DNA of 64,000 nt from Clostridia bacterium (GCA_017540175.1 JAFYBN010000113.1:1-64000); one strand, 5' to 3'; positions 52,279-61,524 are shown, counted from the stretch's first letter. Notes: generated by a model from the letters alone, not told the origin. Numbers and translations: made by a program.

Positions 52279-53016
52279 TTACCTCACGATCCCTTTGTAT
52301 GTCCGCTTCACGTTCTCGTAGCTTTCGAGATTGCCGATGTCGTACCGGCTTCCGGGCATTTCCATGCTGTGGATCACGCTGCGGCGGCACATCCACGCGA
52401 CAAGCGAGCCGGGCGCGTCGGTCCCGCAGCCGTCCGCAACGGCGTCCCCGATCTTTGCGGCGTCCGCCCGGGTATAGAAATAGAACGGGGGAGTCGCCCA
52501 GTTTGATTTCGGATGCTCCGGCTTTTCTTCAAAGGAGACGAGCAGATCCCCCTCTCCGATTTCGGAAATGCCGCTTTTCCGGCATTTCTTTTCGTCAAAC
52601 TCCGCGTACCGCATGGTGCAGGAGGTGCCTTTGGCGAGCGCGTACCGGATAAAGCGCGTCAGGGAGAAATCCAGCACGTTGTCCCCGGCAATCATGAGCA
52701 GATCGTCGTCGAGATCCAGCGCGTCTATGGCGAACCGCATATCGCGCACCGCGCCGAGCCGGGTCTCGTTCGTGGATGTCCCGTCGTCCAAAACCGTGAT
52801 CGGAGGCTTGTGCCCGTCCGCCCATTCTTCAAAATGGCGCACGAATTTGTGATTGGAAATCACAACGTAGCCGTCCACTATTCCGGCGGAGTCGATGTCG
52901 TCGATCAGCCAGTCAAGGATCGTCTTTTCTCCGACCTTGAGCAGCGGTTTGGGAAAGTTTTCGGTCAGGGGATAAAGGCGGGTTGCGTATCCCGCGGCAA
53001 GAATCATACATTTCAT
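52279..53016 (-). CDS. Sugar nucleotidyltransferase (RmlA/GalU-like)
   Basis: 245 residues. N-terminal pyrophosphorylase signature MILAAGYATRLYPLTENFPK followed by PLLKVG; LMIAGDNVLDFSL holds the metal-binding Asp. It is short, so it is the NTP_transferase-type core alone. It activates a sugar 1-phosphate, possibly the product of the GHMP kinase. ATG 53016 follows GGAGGTGAAACC. Confidence 0.88.
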   Translation of the reverse strand: MKCMILAAGYATRLYPLTENFPKPLLKVGEKTILDWLIDDIDSAGIVDGYVVISNHKFVRHFEEWADGHKPPITVLDDGTSTNETRLGAVRDMRFAIDALDLDDDLLMIAGDNVLDFSLTRFIRYALAKGTSCTMRYAEFDEKKCRKSGISEIGEGDLLVSFEEKPEHPKSNWATPPFYFYTRADAAKIGDAVADGCGTDAPGSLVAWMCRRSVIHSMEMPGSRYDIGNLESYENVKRTYKGIVR

Positions 53017-53161
53017 GGTTTCACCTCCGAACCGCGCTCCGTCCGCGCCGCGGCGGATCTCTGCGCCGTATTTGTCTTCGCGCCCTCAACCGAAGGCCCG
53101 GCCGGTTCCGCTCCCCCGACCTCTGCGCCGGAGGAGGAGCCGCCGCCGTTTTCCTGAGTGC

Positions 53162-53191
53162 ATTATATCACAGATCACGAGAAGTTATCAA
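53162..53191 (-). promoter_or_regulatory. Promoter of the nucleotidyltransferase-epimerase pair
   Basis: TTGATA (53186-53191), 18 bp spacer, extended TGA, TATAAT (53162-53167). The 407 bp region between 53017 and 53423 has this and the divergent promoter at 53310, and no gene. Confidence 0.7.
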
Positions 53192-53309
53192 GAGTTATGG
53201 CAGGGGAAGAGAAAATAATTTTGGGAAGCAAAGCCGCCTGCGGAATCTCCTCTCCCGTGCGTTCTCCCATACTTCAACCGTGCGCCCGCCTCCCCTGCAG
53301 CGATCTTGC

Positions 53310-53338
53310 TTGACAAATCATCTCCCGCATGGTGTAAT
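53310..53338 (+). promoter_or_regulatory. Promoter of the damaged solute-binding protein gene
   Basis: TTGACA (53310-53315), 17 bp spacer, TGTAAT (53333-53338). Confidence 0.7.
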
Positions 53339-53423
53339 AACAGGTAAGAAACCGTTCCGGCCGCGGGATTCTCACCGCTTCCCTCCGTCCGGTAGGAAAA
53401 CTGATTCTCAAAAGGAGTACGGC

Positions 53424-54949
53424 ATGTACAAACGACTCTTGACTCTCATTCTGGCAGCGCTCCTTCTCATCCCCCTCTTTGCGGCCTGCGGGGAATCCTC
53501 AACAAACGCCGATCCCGTGGCTTCTCCCGAAACCACAGCCGATCCCGCTCCTGCCGCCGACACGCCTGCCGGCGCGGAAGAAGAGGAAGCGGAGGAAGAC
53601 CCGGACGCCATCCTCTACAAGGACCTCCCCGCCGGCAATTACGACGGAAAGACCTTTACCGTCCTCGCTCCCCGGCACACCGAATACGATTTCGTCGGCG
53701 ACATCGAGGGGGACGTCATCTCCGAGGCGGTCTACAAGCGGAACCAGCTCGTGGAAGATGCGCTGAGCATCACTTTCAACCCGGTTCTGGAGCCCGGTCT
53801 CTGGGACGACAAAGACAGCTTTTTATAGAAGGTCAAAACTCCGTCATGTCGGCCGACGACGCGTATCAGCTGATCTCCGGCTACGGCGCGTACATCACCT
53901 CCGTGGCGACGGACGGCGTTTTGGCGAACTGGAACGACGTGGCAGGCGTCAATTTCGAAAAGCCCTGGTGGAACAGCGACATCGTCCATGAGATGAACGT
54001 TGCCGACCATCTCTTCTACATCACCGGCGATTTGACGATGACCTCCGTGGAATACCTCTTCTGCCTCTTCTTCAACAAGGAGATCATGACGGATAACAAT
54101 CTCGAGTTTCCCTACGACATCGTCCGCGAGGGAAAATGGACCTTTGACAAGATGAAGGAATACGCGGCGACGATCTCCGTCGATCTGGACGGCAACGGAC
54201 ATATGACCATCAAGGACATGTTCGGCTACTCCACCGACTCGACCAACATGGTCTCCGGCTATATGGCGACCTTCGACGCCGCCGTGACGGTGAAGGACGA
54301 AGACGGACTCCCGACGCTGGCGATCAGCGACGAGGGCTTCATCAACCGCTTCCTCGACCTTTACGACTTCATCTGCAAATCAAGCAGCTTCGTTTACCGT
54401 TCCACGAACGAGGGCAGCTATGTGGGCGACAACCGCGACTCCGCGAAGCTCTTCTCCGAGGGGCGCGCGCTCCTCGTCGCGGAGATCCTCGGCAACTCCG
54501 CCGCCATGCGCAACGTTGAATTTGACTTCGGCATTCTTCCCTATCCGAAATACAACGAGGAACAGGCGGCGTATCACACCACCGCGTGGGACGCCTACAA
54601 TCTCTTCTGCGTCCCCCGCACCGCGCCGCTGGACTTCGTGGGCGTCGTAACGGAAAATATGGCGGCCCGCTCCTATGAGGAAGTTCTCCCCGCGTTCTAC
54701 GAAAAGGCGCTTCGTTCGAAATACGCCCGCGACAAGGACAGCGCGGAGATGATTTCCATCATCCGGGCAGGCGCGACCTACAATTTCGGTGTGGTGAACT
54801 CTCCCCACATCGGCAGACCCGGACATATCTGGCGCGACCTCATCTCCGACCGGAGCAACAACATCGCCTCGAAGACCGGCTCGAACGCTAGGGCTATGGA
54901 AAAGTCGCTGGACAATTTCCTGATGAACACCTATATCAACGCGGACTGA
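53424..54949 (+). pseudogene. Frameshifted solute-binding lipoprotein gene
   Basis: N-terminal part from ATG 53424 (site AAAAGGAG): lipobox LFAAC, acidic linker, NYDGKTFTVLAPRHTEYDFV and ISEAVYKRNQLVEDALSITF, then a TAG at 53826. The rest continues in another frame (EGQNSVMSADDAYQLISGYG to the end at 54949). A T5 run just before the stop is the likely slip site, as one extra T would restore the frame. It is similar to the intact gene at 29373. Either a decayed gene, a phase switch or a sequencing error. A strong terminator follows at 55061. Confidence 0.8.
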
Positions 54950-55060
54950 GAACCTGAACGGCGGCTTGGCACAACAACCAATCCGCCCGGCATATGGTCT
55001 CACCGCTCAGCCCCGCACCGGCAAACCAACCTAATCGACAACCGCGTCCATATTTCCGGT

Positions 55061-55097
55061 GCCGCGCACCTCATCCGGTGCGCGGCTCTTTTTTTCC
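55061..55097 (+). terminator. Rho-independent terminator of the solute-binding gene
   Basis: GCCGCGCACC (55061-55070), loop TCATCC, GGTGCGCGGC (55077-55086), then TCTTTTTTTCC. Confidence 0.92.
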
Positions 55098-55166
55098 GCC
55101 CCCCCCGGCAAAAGGATCCGGCCTTGCGCGTGAACCGGCCCGCGCGGCTGTGCGCCGGGCTCCCGG

Positions 55167-55218
55167 AAAAGAAAAGGGGCTCCCCCGCCCGAAGCGATGA
55201 ACCCCGGGCGGAGAAGCC
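55167..55218 (-). terminator. Rho-independent terminator of the glmM operon
   Basis: Read on the minus strand: a 14 bp stem (55205-55218 with 55178-55191, two G-T pairs), followed by CCTTTTCTTTT. Confidence 0.85.
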
Positions 55219-55242
55219 GCGTGCGGCAGCTCCCTTTTTCGT

Positions 55243-56589
55243 TTAAGCGATATGTCCCCTGTCTTTCAGCACGGCGAGCACCTCGTCGACGTATTTCCTG
55301 GACACAGCCTCGTCGTCGGCTTCGACCATGACGCGCAGAACGGGTTCGGTGCCGCTCGCCCGCACGAGGACGCGCCCTCTTTCACCGAGCTCATCCGTCA
55401 CCCGCGCAACTGCCGAGCGCACATCCGGGTCGTCCTGCGCCGCCGCCTTGCTCTTCACGCGGACGTTTTCGAGCGTCTGCGGATAGAAGACCACCGGGGC
55501 CGCCAGCTCGCTCAGGGGCTTTTCCTTCGCCAGCATGACCTCCATCATTTTGAGACTCGTCAGAATCCCGTCGCCCGTCGTCGCGTACTTCGAGAAGATC
55601 ACGTGCCCGGACTGCTCGCCGCCGAGGCGGTAGCCGTGCTCGGCCATGCACTCGTAGACGTATTTGTCGCCGACCTTCGTCTTCTCGTAGCGGATATCGA
55701 CCCTGTCGAGGGCTTTATACAGCCCGAAATTCGACATGATCGTCGTGACGACCGTGTTTTCGAGCAGCTTGCCCCGCTCCTTCATGTACAGGCCGTAAAT
55801 ATACAGAATGTGGTCGCCCGTGACGACGCCGCCCTTTTCGTCCACGCACAGGCACCGGTCGGCGTCCCCGTCGTAAGCGAAGCCGACGTCGAGCTGATTG
55901 TCGAGCACGAACTGCCGCAGCTTTTCAATGTGCGTCGAGCCGCAGTCCTCGTTGATGTTGCAGCCGTCCGGCTCGGCGTTGATGACGAAGGTCTTCGCCC
56001 CGAGCGCGTCGAACACGCCCTTCGCGATCATCCATGCCGCTCCGTTCGCCGCGTCGATGCCGACCCTCTTGTCCTTAAAGCTGAACTTGGACATGGAGAT
56101 CAGGTAGCCGATGTACCGGTTGCGCCCCGCGACGTAGTCCACCGTCCGTCCGATCTCCTGCCGCTCGGCGATGGGGATCTCGAAGCCGCCGTCGAGGTAT
56201 TCCTCCACCTTTTCGATCGTCTCCTCGTCCATCTTCTCGCCCGCAGCGTTCAGCAGCTTGATGCCGTTGTCGTAATAGGGATTGTGCGACGCGGAGATCA
56301 TGATCCCGCAGTCGAAATCGTCCACGCGCGCGATGTACGCGACGGAGGGCGTCGTCGTGACGTGCATGATGTACGCGTCCGCGCCGCTCGCCATGAGGCC
56401 CGTGCACAGCGCGTATTCGAACAGATAGCTCGACCGGCGCGTGTCCTTGCCGATCAGCGCCTTCGCCTTTCTGCCCCGCGCCGCGCCGTAGTACCAGCCG
56501 AGGAAGCGGCCGATCTTCACGGCGTGCTCGAAGGTGAGTTCACGGTTCGCCTCCCCGCGGAAGCCGTCCGTGCCGAAGTATTTGCCCAT
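55243..56589 (-). CDS. glmM: Phosphoglucosamine mutase
   Basis: 448 residues, normal length. Converts GlcN6P to GlcN1P in the cytoplasm for UDP-GlcNAc and cell-wall synthesis. KYFGTDGFRG at the N-terminus; phosphoserine loop MISASHNPYYDNG; metal-binding DGDADR; sugar-specificity GGEQSGHVIF; phosphate-binding RASGTEPVLRV. ATG 56589 after GGGGGA. It is second in an operon, 19 nt after the acyltransferase gene, and lies downstream of the glmS ribozyme at 57395-57525. Confidence 0.95.
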   Translation of the reverse strand: MGKYFGTDGFRGEANRELTFEHAVKIGRFLGWYYGAARGRKAKALIGKDTRRSSYLFEYALCTGLMASGADAYIMHVTTTPSVAYIARVDDFDCGIMISASHNPYYDNGIKLLNAAGEKMDEETIEKVEEYLDGGFEIPIAERQEIGRTVDYVAGRNRYIGYLISMSKFSFKDKRVGIDAANGAAWMIAKGVFDALGAKTFVINAEPDGCNINEDCGSTHIEKLRQFVLDNQLDVGFAYDGDADRCLCVDEKGGVVTGDHILYIYGLYMKERGKLLENTVVTTIMSNFGLYKALDRVDIRYEKTKVGDKYVYECMAEHGYRLGGEQSGHVIFSKYATTGDGILTSLKMMEVMLAKEKPLSELAAPVVFYPQTLENVRVKSKAAAQDDPDVRSAVARVTDELGERGRVLVRASGTEPVLRVMVEADDEAVSRKYVDEVLAVLKDRGHIA

Positions 56590-56608
56590 GATGAAATCCC
56601 CCTCTCCC

Positions 56609-57271
56609 TTATGCTTCGATTTTCCGGACCACGCGGTCAGCCGATTTATAGATGCAGTTCTCCGGCACGACGCCGCGGACCGAGGAGGCGGGGTAAACCT
56701 GCGCGCGCCGCCCGATCACGGTGCCGGGATTGAGCACGGCGTTGCATCCGACTTCTACGTAATCGCCGACCATCGCGCCGCACTTTTTCCGTCCGGTCTC
56801 GACGGCGTCTTCCCCGTCCCGGATGACGACGGGCCGCTTGTCGCTCTTCACGTTCGAGGTGAGCGAACCCGCGCCCATGTGGCTGCGATAGCCGAGGATC
56901 GAGTCGCCGACGTAATTGTAATGGGGGGTCTGTACGTTGTCGAACAGGATCGCATTCTTGATTTCGACAGAATTGCCGACGACGCAGTCCGCGCCGACGA
57001 GCGCCGAGGAGCGGATGAACGCGCAGTGCCGCACCTCCGTCCGCGGGCCGATGACCGCGGGCGCGCCGATGTAGGCGGTCGGGGCGACGGCGGCGGTTTT
57101 GTGGATCCATACGCCGGGGGTCTTCTCCTCGTAATCGTCTCCGAGGGTCGGCCCGAGGGCGAGGATGAAATCGCGCACGCCGTCGAGCGCGTCCCACGGA
57201 TAGTCGAATCCGGCGAGGTATTCCCCGGCGAGGGAATGGGTGAGATCGAAAAGGTCGGTCGTTTTGAGCAT
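56609..57271 (-). CDS. Left-handed beta-helix acyltransferase (GlmU C-terminal-like)
   Basis: 220 residues. Hexapeptide repeats (AAVAPTAYIGAPAVIG; SSALVGADCVVGNSVEIKNA; GCNAVLNPGTVIGRRAQVYP) make a left-handed beta-helix. The text GVWIHKTAAVAPTA and FDNVQTPHYNYVGDSILG resembles the acetyltransferase half of GlmU, but no pyrophosphorylase half is present. It could acetylate GlcN1P made by GlmM. ATG 57271 follows GGGAGG. It is the first gene of the glmM operon. Confidence 0.85.
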   Translation of the reverse strand: MLKTTDLFDLTHSLAGEYLAGFDYPWDALDGVRDFILALGPTLGDDYEEKTPGVWIHKTAAVAPTAYIGAPAVIGPRTEVRHCAFIRSSALVGADCVVGNSVEIKNAILFDNVQTPHYNYVGDSILGYRSHMGAGSLTSNVKSDKRPVVIRDGEDAVETGRKKCGAMVGDYVEVGCNAVLNPGTVIGRRAQVYPASSVRGVVPENCIYKSADRVVRKIEA

Positions 57272-57394
57272 AGAAAAAAATCCTCCCGTGCAGTACAAAA
57301 TCATACGCGCGTCCCCGCCGTCCGATGCGCCGGTGCGGGACGGGACGCCGAAAACAGCGGCCTGTTTCAGCTGCTGTGCTTTTGTACGCGTGAA

Positions 57395-57525
57395 GAGAAT
57401 TTCTGTTGCAGTCTTGGATTCTGTTTTTTGTTTTTCTCTACTGACGACCGCGTCGGCCGTGGCAGCATCCGCCGAGTCTTTCGATCACTGCCAGCCTCGT
57501 CAACCCCATGGGTCCTGGCGCTCAC
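57395..57525 (-). ncRNA. glmS-class self-cleaving ribozyme (GlcN6P sensor)
   Basis: On the minus strand, in order: GTGA|GCGCCAG with predicted cleavage between A 57522 and G 57521; a short P2a-like hairpin GACCC-ATG-GGG; the conserved GTTGACGAGG (57495-57504); TGGCAG; ATCGAAAGACTCGGCGGATG (57466-57485); CTGCCA pairing with TGGCAG; CGG; then GAC/GTC pairings. AGAGAA further on pairs with TTCTCT near 57400. These are the core elements of the family, in the same spacing as known examples. It lies about 125 nt before the acyltransferase start, not before glmS. On GlcN6P binding the RNA should cut its own mRNA. Confidence 0.9.
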
Positions 57526-57596
57526 AGACGGCTGCATCCTCCCATGCCGCCGCCTGCTCCGGGCGGCTCTTTCCGGAGCCAAACCCGATTTCGTCC

Positions 57597-57625
57597 ATTA
57601 TATCGTTTCGGCGGACGGAATACAA
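57597..57625 (-). promoter_or_regulatory. Promoter of the glmM operon
   Basis: TTGTAT (57620-57625), 17 bp spacer, TATAAT (57597-57602). It starts a leader of about 315 nt that carries the ribozyme. The other part of the 612 bp gene-free stretch, 57626-57883, holds no recognised element except a possible truncated gene start at 57818 (GGGAGGATAATT then ATG). Confidence 0.8.
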
Positions 57626-57883
57626 GGGAGGATTTTTAACGAAACGGGAAATGATTGAATAAAACAATTACAGGCGGCACTTTTGAATTTGTCAGTTTCT
57701 CACAACATCCAAAACGGTCAAATGAATCGGACTTTGCGTTTCTGACAAAGATCGGCGGTCTCGGGGCTTTTTGCGACGAAAAGCCATGGCATTCCCCGGC
57801 CCCACGGGAGGATAATTATGCACATCGTATTCATTTCCGCGCATGCGGGAGCCGGCGTGACTCACGCGGGCCGGAGCCGGACG

Positions 57884-58947
57884 TCAGCGGCTTGTGTAAT
57901 CGACGCACGCCTGAATGTAGGCGATGACGTTCTCCACCGGGACCTCGGGCTCGAGCAGGTGCGTGGGGCAGACGTACAGCCCGCCGTCCTTCCCGGCGAT
58001 ATCGAGGTTCTCAAACACGTTCTGCCGCACATCCTCCGGCGTCCCGAAGGGCATGACGGACTGCGTGCCGACGGTGCCGTGGAAGGAGAGCCGCTCGCCG
58101 AACCGGCAGTACACCTCACGAAAATCCATGCACTCCGGCTGCACGGGGTTGAGCACGTCCACGCCCGCTTCGATCAGATACGGGATCAGCTCCGTCACAT
58201 GACCGCAGGAATGGTAGAAGATGAGAATGTCCGGCTTGACGGCGCGCGCGGCGTCGATCACCCGTTTCAGCCGCGGCTTCAGCCATTCGCTGTAAAGCCC
58301 TCGCTCATCATGATCGTGCGCTGCATCCCCACGTCGTCCCCGAGGAACAAGGCGTCCGCCCCCGCCTTCGCGAAGGAGACGGCTCTTGTGACAGAAATCT
58401 CCGTGACGCGGTCGAGAAGCGCCTCAGCCATCGGATCCTCGCTGATCATATCGCACATGAGGTTCTCCATCCCGCGCATATACCACGCCGTTTCCCAGAT
58501 GGTGACCTCCATGTGCCCGATCGCCGCAAGGTCCGCCGAGTGGATCTCCTCCACATGCTTTTTCTGATCTTCGAGCGCTTCGCAGAAGACGGGAAAGGGA
58601 TAGTCGAGGATCTGCTCAACGGAGTCGAAATCCTCCATCGGGTGGTACATGTACGTCATGTGATACGCCGCCGCCGATCCGGGCTCGTGCGCGACGCCCC
58701 AGACATCGATATGAGTGCCCGGTTTGAACGTTTTGTCCCGATAATACCGCTCGAGAAACATCTCGCGCGGCGCGCTCTTCACCGGCTGGCCTCTCACGGA
58801 CGCCTCTCCCACCGGCACCCGGACGTCGTGCTCTTTGACGTACGCGTTGTACCGTTCGGCGAGAGAAGGACACATGCTGAAATTCACGGGCATATAGTCG
58901 TACCCGGTTTTGCGCGCGATGGAAAGATAGTTTTCACGGTTCGTCAC
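57884..58947 (-). pseudogene. Frameshifted UroD/MtaA-family gene
   Basis: From GTG 58947 (GGAGG 7 nt upstream) the frame runs to a TGA at 58279 (YMPVNFSMCPSLAERYNAY; GMQRTIMMSEG). The protein continues in another frame as LYSEWLKPRLKRVIDAARAV, IFYHSCGHVTELIP to 57884. A single missing G in the GAGGGC at about 58295 accounts for the break. Joined, it is about 354 residues. The first zinc-ligand segment is HSCGH; the C-terminal Cys of the MtaA type is not seen. Either a recent pseudogene or an assembly error. Confidence 0.75.
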
Positions 58948-59075
58948 GGCTCTGCCTCCGATGATTCCTTCGGTCCGATGCGCCAGACCTGTTTTTTCCG
59001 GATCTCCGTCATGATATAGGACGCGTCGGGATCGTCGTCGGTCGTGAATTCGACCGTGCCCCAGAGAAACGGACT
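58944..59075 (-). pseudogene. Possible 3' remnant of a gene before the UroD-family gene
   Basis: 43 residues (SPFLWGTVEFTTDDDPDASY, then IMTEIRKKQVWRIGP) with protein-like composition. They end at a TGA that overlaps the GTG start of the UroD-family gene (GTGA), as in a coupled operon. Upstream of 59075 the frame becomes low-complexity GC-rich DNA. No start codon is plausible. A remnant is the best reading. Confidence 0.4.
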
Positions 59076-59125
59076 GCCCCTCCCCCTCCCGCCGGACGGC
59101 GGACGGCAGGCGTGCCCCCCTCATG

Positions 59126-59154
59126 AATATAGCACAACCCTGTGGGAAAGTCAA
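59126..59154 (-). promoter_or_regulatory. Promoter of the frameshifted UroD-family gene
   Basis: TTGACT (59149-59154), 17 bp spacer, extended TGC, TATATT (59126-59131). Confidence 0.7.
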
Positions 59155-59212
59155 TGAAGAAGCGAAAGAATCAAAAAGGGCGTTTTCTCCGTGCCCAATG
59201 CCGATTCCGTGC

Positions 59213-59241
59213 TTGAAAAACCGGCGCGTTTCGTGTATAAT
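59213..59241 (+). promoter_or_regulatory. Promoter of the UroD-family gene pair
   Basis: TTGAAA (59213-59218), 17 bp spacer, TATAAT (59236-59241), divergent from the previous promoter. Confidence 0.8.
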
Positions 59242-59284
59242 GACAGAAAAACGGATCATCCGCAGTCAGCACGGGGAGGACATC

Positions 59285-60361
59285 ATGCCGATCCATTTTT
59301 CAAAGGACAGAATGGCTGAGGTCAGAGACAATTACCGCCGCTTCTGGAACGGGGAGCTCGACAGACCGATCGTGGCGCTGACCCTGCACGGCGCGCATCC
59401 TTCGGAAGGAAAATCCCGCGCGCCGTGGCTCGGTCAGGGAAACTGTGCGGATTTTCGCTGGTCCCCCGAGGAATTGATCGAAACGATGGACGAGGGATTA
59501 TCGACCCTTGAATTTGCCGGGGACGCCTACCCGCATGTGGATCTCGGGGCGTTCGGACCGGGCGTGGCGGCGGCGTTCTGCGGGGCAAAGCTCGACAACT
59601 CCTCCGGCCGCGTGTGGTTTTCCCCTCAGAAAGAGCGGGAGATCGGCGAGATCCACGCGGTGTACGATCCGCACAACGTGTGGGCGGAGAGGATCAAGGC
59701 CATCTACCGCGCCGGGATGGAGCGCTGGGACGGGCTTGTGGTGATGGGCATGCCGGACCTCGGCGGCGTGATGGACGTTGCGGCTTCGCTGTGCGGGACG
59801 GAAAACCTGCTCACGGATCTCTACGATGAACCGGAAGAGGTTCTGCGTCTGATCAGAGAAATCGAAACCGCGTGGTACGCGGCCTATGAGGACTTTTCGA
59901 AAATCCTGCATCCGGAGGGGGGAGACATGGGCTGGACGGACTGGTCCGGGATCCTGAGCCCCGACCCCGCCTACATCGTTCAGTGCGATTTCTGCTACAT
60001 GATCGGGAACGAAATGTTCAACCGGTTCGTCCTTCCGACCGTCCGGCGGGACACGGAGCGGCTGACCAATGTGATCTATCATCTCGACGGGATCGGACAG
60101 CTCACGCACCTCGATTCCGTCCTGTCCCTCGAAAAGCTGAAAGCGGTGCAGTGGGTCTACGGCGAAGGAAAGCCCGGTCCCATGCACTGGCTCGACGTGT
60201 ACCGCAAAATCCGCGCGGCGGGAAAGCGCCTGTGGCTGGTCGGCGAGATCAAAGATTTCTTTGACGTTTCCGAAGCGATCGGCGCGGACGGCGTTTACTT
60301 TTCCTGCGGTCTGAACTACGGGAACGACGATCTGAAACAAAAGCTGCTGCGTCAGCGCTGA
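59285..60361 (+). CDS. UroD-family protein without zinc-site cysteines
   Basis: 358 residues with UroD-fold text (FWNGELDRPIVALTLHGAHP; GPGVAAAFCGAKLDNSS; VIYHLDGIGQLTHLDSVLSL). The positions of the MtaA zinc ligands hold YHLDG and LVGEIKD, so thiol methyl transfer as in MtaA is doubtful. Start ATG 59285 after GGGGAGGA. It is followed after 47 nt by a second member. Role unknown; such genes are often multiplied in gut Clostridia near glycan genes. Confidence 0.82.
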   Translation: MPIHFSKDRMAEVRDNYRRFWNGELDRPIVALTLHGAHPSEGKSRAPWLGQGNCADFRWSPEELIETMDEGLSTLEFAGDAYPHVDLGAFGPGVAAAFCGAKLDNSSGRVWFSPQKEREIGEIHAVYDPHNVWAERIKAIYRAGMERWDGLVVMGMPDLGGVMDVAASLCGTENLLTDLYDEPEEVLRLIREIETAWYAAYEDFSKILHPEGGDMGWTDWSGILSPDPAYIVQCDFCYMIGNEMFNRFVLPTVRRDTERLTNVIYHLDGIGQLTHLDSVLSLEKLKAVQWVYGEGKPGPMHWLDVYRKIRAAGKRLWLVGEIKDFFDVSEAIGADGVYFSCGLNYGNDDLKQKLLRQR

Positions 60362-60408
60362 CGCCCGCGGCGGGACATGAAAAAACGCTGCGACGAAAGG
60401 AGATCCGC

Positions 60409-61524
60409 ATGATCTGGGACAGGGAGAGATACATCGCGCACAGTCTGTTCGAGGACACGGGACGGGAGATGTTCTGCGAGCTGTTCGGCCCCCTGCACGT
60501 GCTGGAGGAGGAGTGGCGGAAGGCGGGCGTGCCGGAGGACGAGATCAACCTGACCGCCTTCGGCTGGGATTACGTCAAAAGATGCGAGCTGGCCTGTGGG
60601 ACGGGACCGATCACCGGGATCACGCCCGTCGTCCTGTCCGACACGCCGGAGAGAACCCTCGCGATCGACGGCAGGGGGCGGCACACGGAGCTCATCAAGA
60701 GCACGGCGACGATCCCCCTTCCCCTCGACTTCCCGGTCGGGACGCCGGACGACTGGCTGAAGATCAAGCACTGGTACGCCTTCGACGAAAGGCGCGTCAA
60801 CCGGGAAGCGCTCGCCGCCCAGCGAAAGAGCTGGGAGCGGGGCGTCCTCACGCAGATCAGTATCCCCGGGGCGTTCGACGAGCCGCGCGAGCTCATGGGA
60901 GAGGCGGCGCTCTGCCTCGCCTGCTACGAGGAGCCGGAAATGCTGACCGACATGCTCGAGACCTTTACAGCCACGGCGGTCAGGGTGATCGAGCGGGTCG
61001 GCGAGATCTGCCCGATCGACTGCGTCTTTGTCCACGAGGATATGGCGGGGAAGTCGGGACCGCTCTTCGGACCGGCGCAGATCAACGAGTTTTTCAAGCC
61101 CTATTATTCCCGGGTGTGGGAAGCGGCGCGGGCGTACGGTGCAAGACTGTTTTCGCAGGACAGCGACGGCGATATCTCCCCCATCCTCGGCGAGCTGATC
61201 GACTGCGGTCTCAACTGCATCCACCCGATGGAGCCCGTGGGCGGCAACGATATCGTAGAGCTGCGAAAGAAATACGGCAAAAAGATCTGCTTCAAGGGCG
61301 GCATCGACAAGCACGCCCTGCGGTACGGACCGGAAGCCGTGAGAAAGGAGCTCGAATACCGCATCGCGCCGAATCTCCTCCGCGGCGGAACGATTTTCGC
61401 GCTCGATCACCGCATCCCGAACGGGGTCGCCATTGAAACCTACCGCTATTACGTCGCCCTCGGCCGCGAAATGCTCGGATTGCCCCGTCCCGACGGTCCG
61501 GGATGGGCGAGAATGGCGTTTTGA
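60409..61524 (+). CDS. UroD-family protein
   Basis: 371 residues. RYIAHSLFEDTGREMFCELF at the N-terminus; LTQISIPGAFDEPRELMGEA; CVFVHEDMAGKSGPLFGPAQ; LFSQDSDGDISPIL and CFKGGIDKHAL in the distal part. No His-x-Cys zinc site. Start has AAAGGAG 6 nt upstream. It is part of a plus-strand operon with the preceding gene and probably the glucuronoyl esterase gene after 69 nt. Confidence 0.82.
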   Translation: MIWDRERYIAHSLFEDTGREMFCELFGPLHVLEEEWRKAGVPEDEINLTAFGWDYVKRCELACGTGPITGITPVVLSDTPERTLAIDGRGRHTELIKSTATIPLPLDFPVGTPDDWLKIKHWYAFDERRVNREALAAQRKSWERGVLTQISIPGAFDEPRELMGEAALCLACYEEPEMLTDMLETFTATAVRVIERVGEICPIDCVFVHEDMAGKSGPLFGPAQINEFFKPYYSRVWEAARAYGARLFSQDSDGDISPILGELIDCGLNCIHPMEPVGGNDIVELRKKYGKKICFKGGIDKHALRYGPEAVRKELEYRIAPNLLRGGTIFALDHRIPNGVAIETYRYYVALGREMLGLPRPDGPGWARMAF

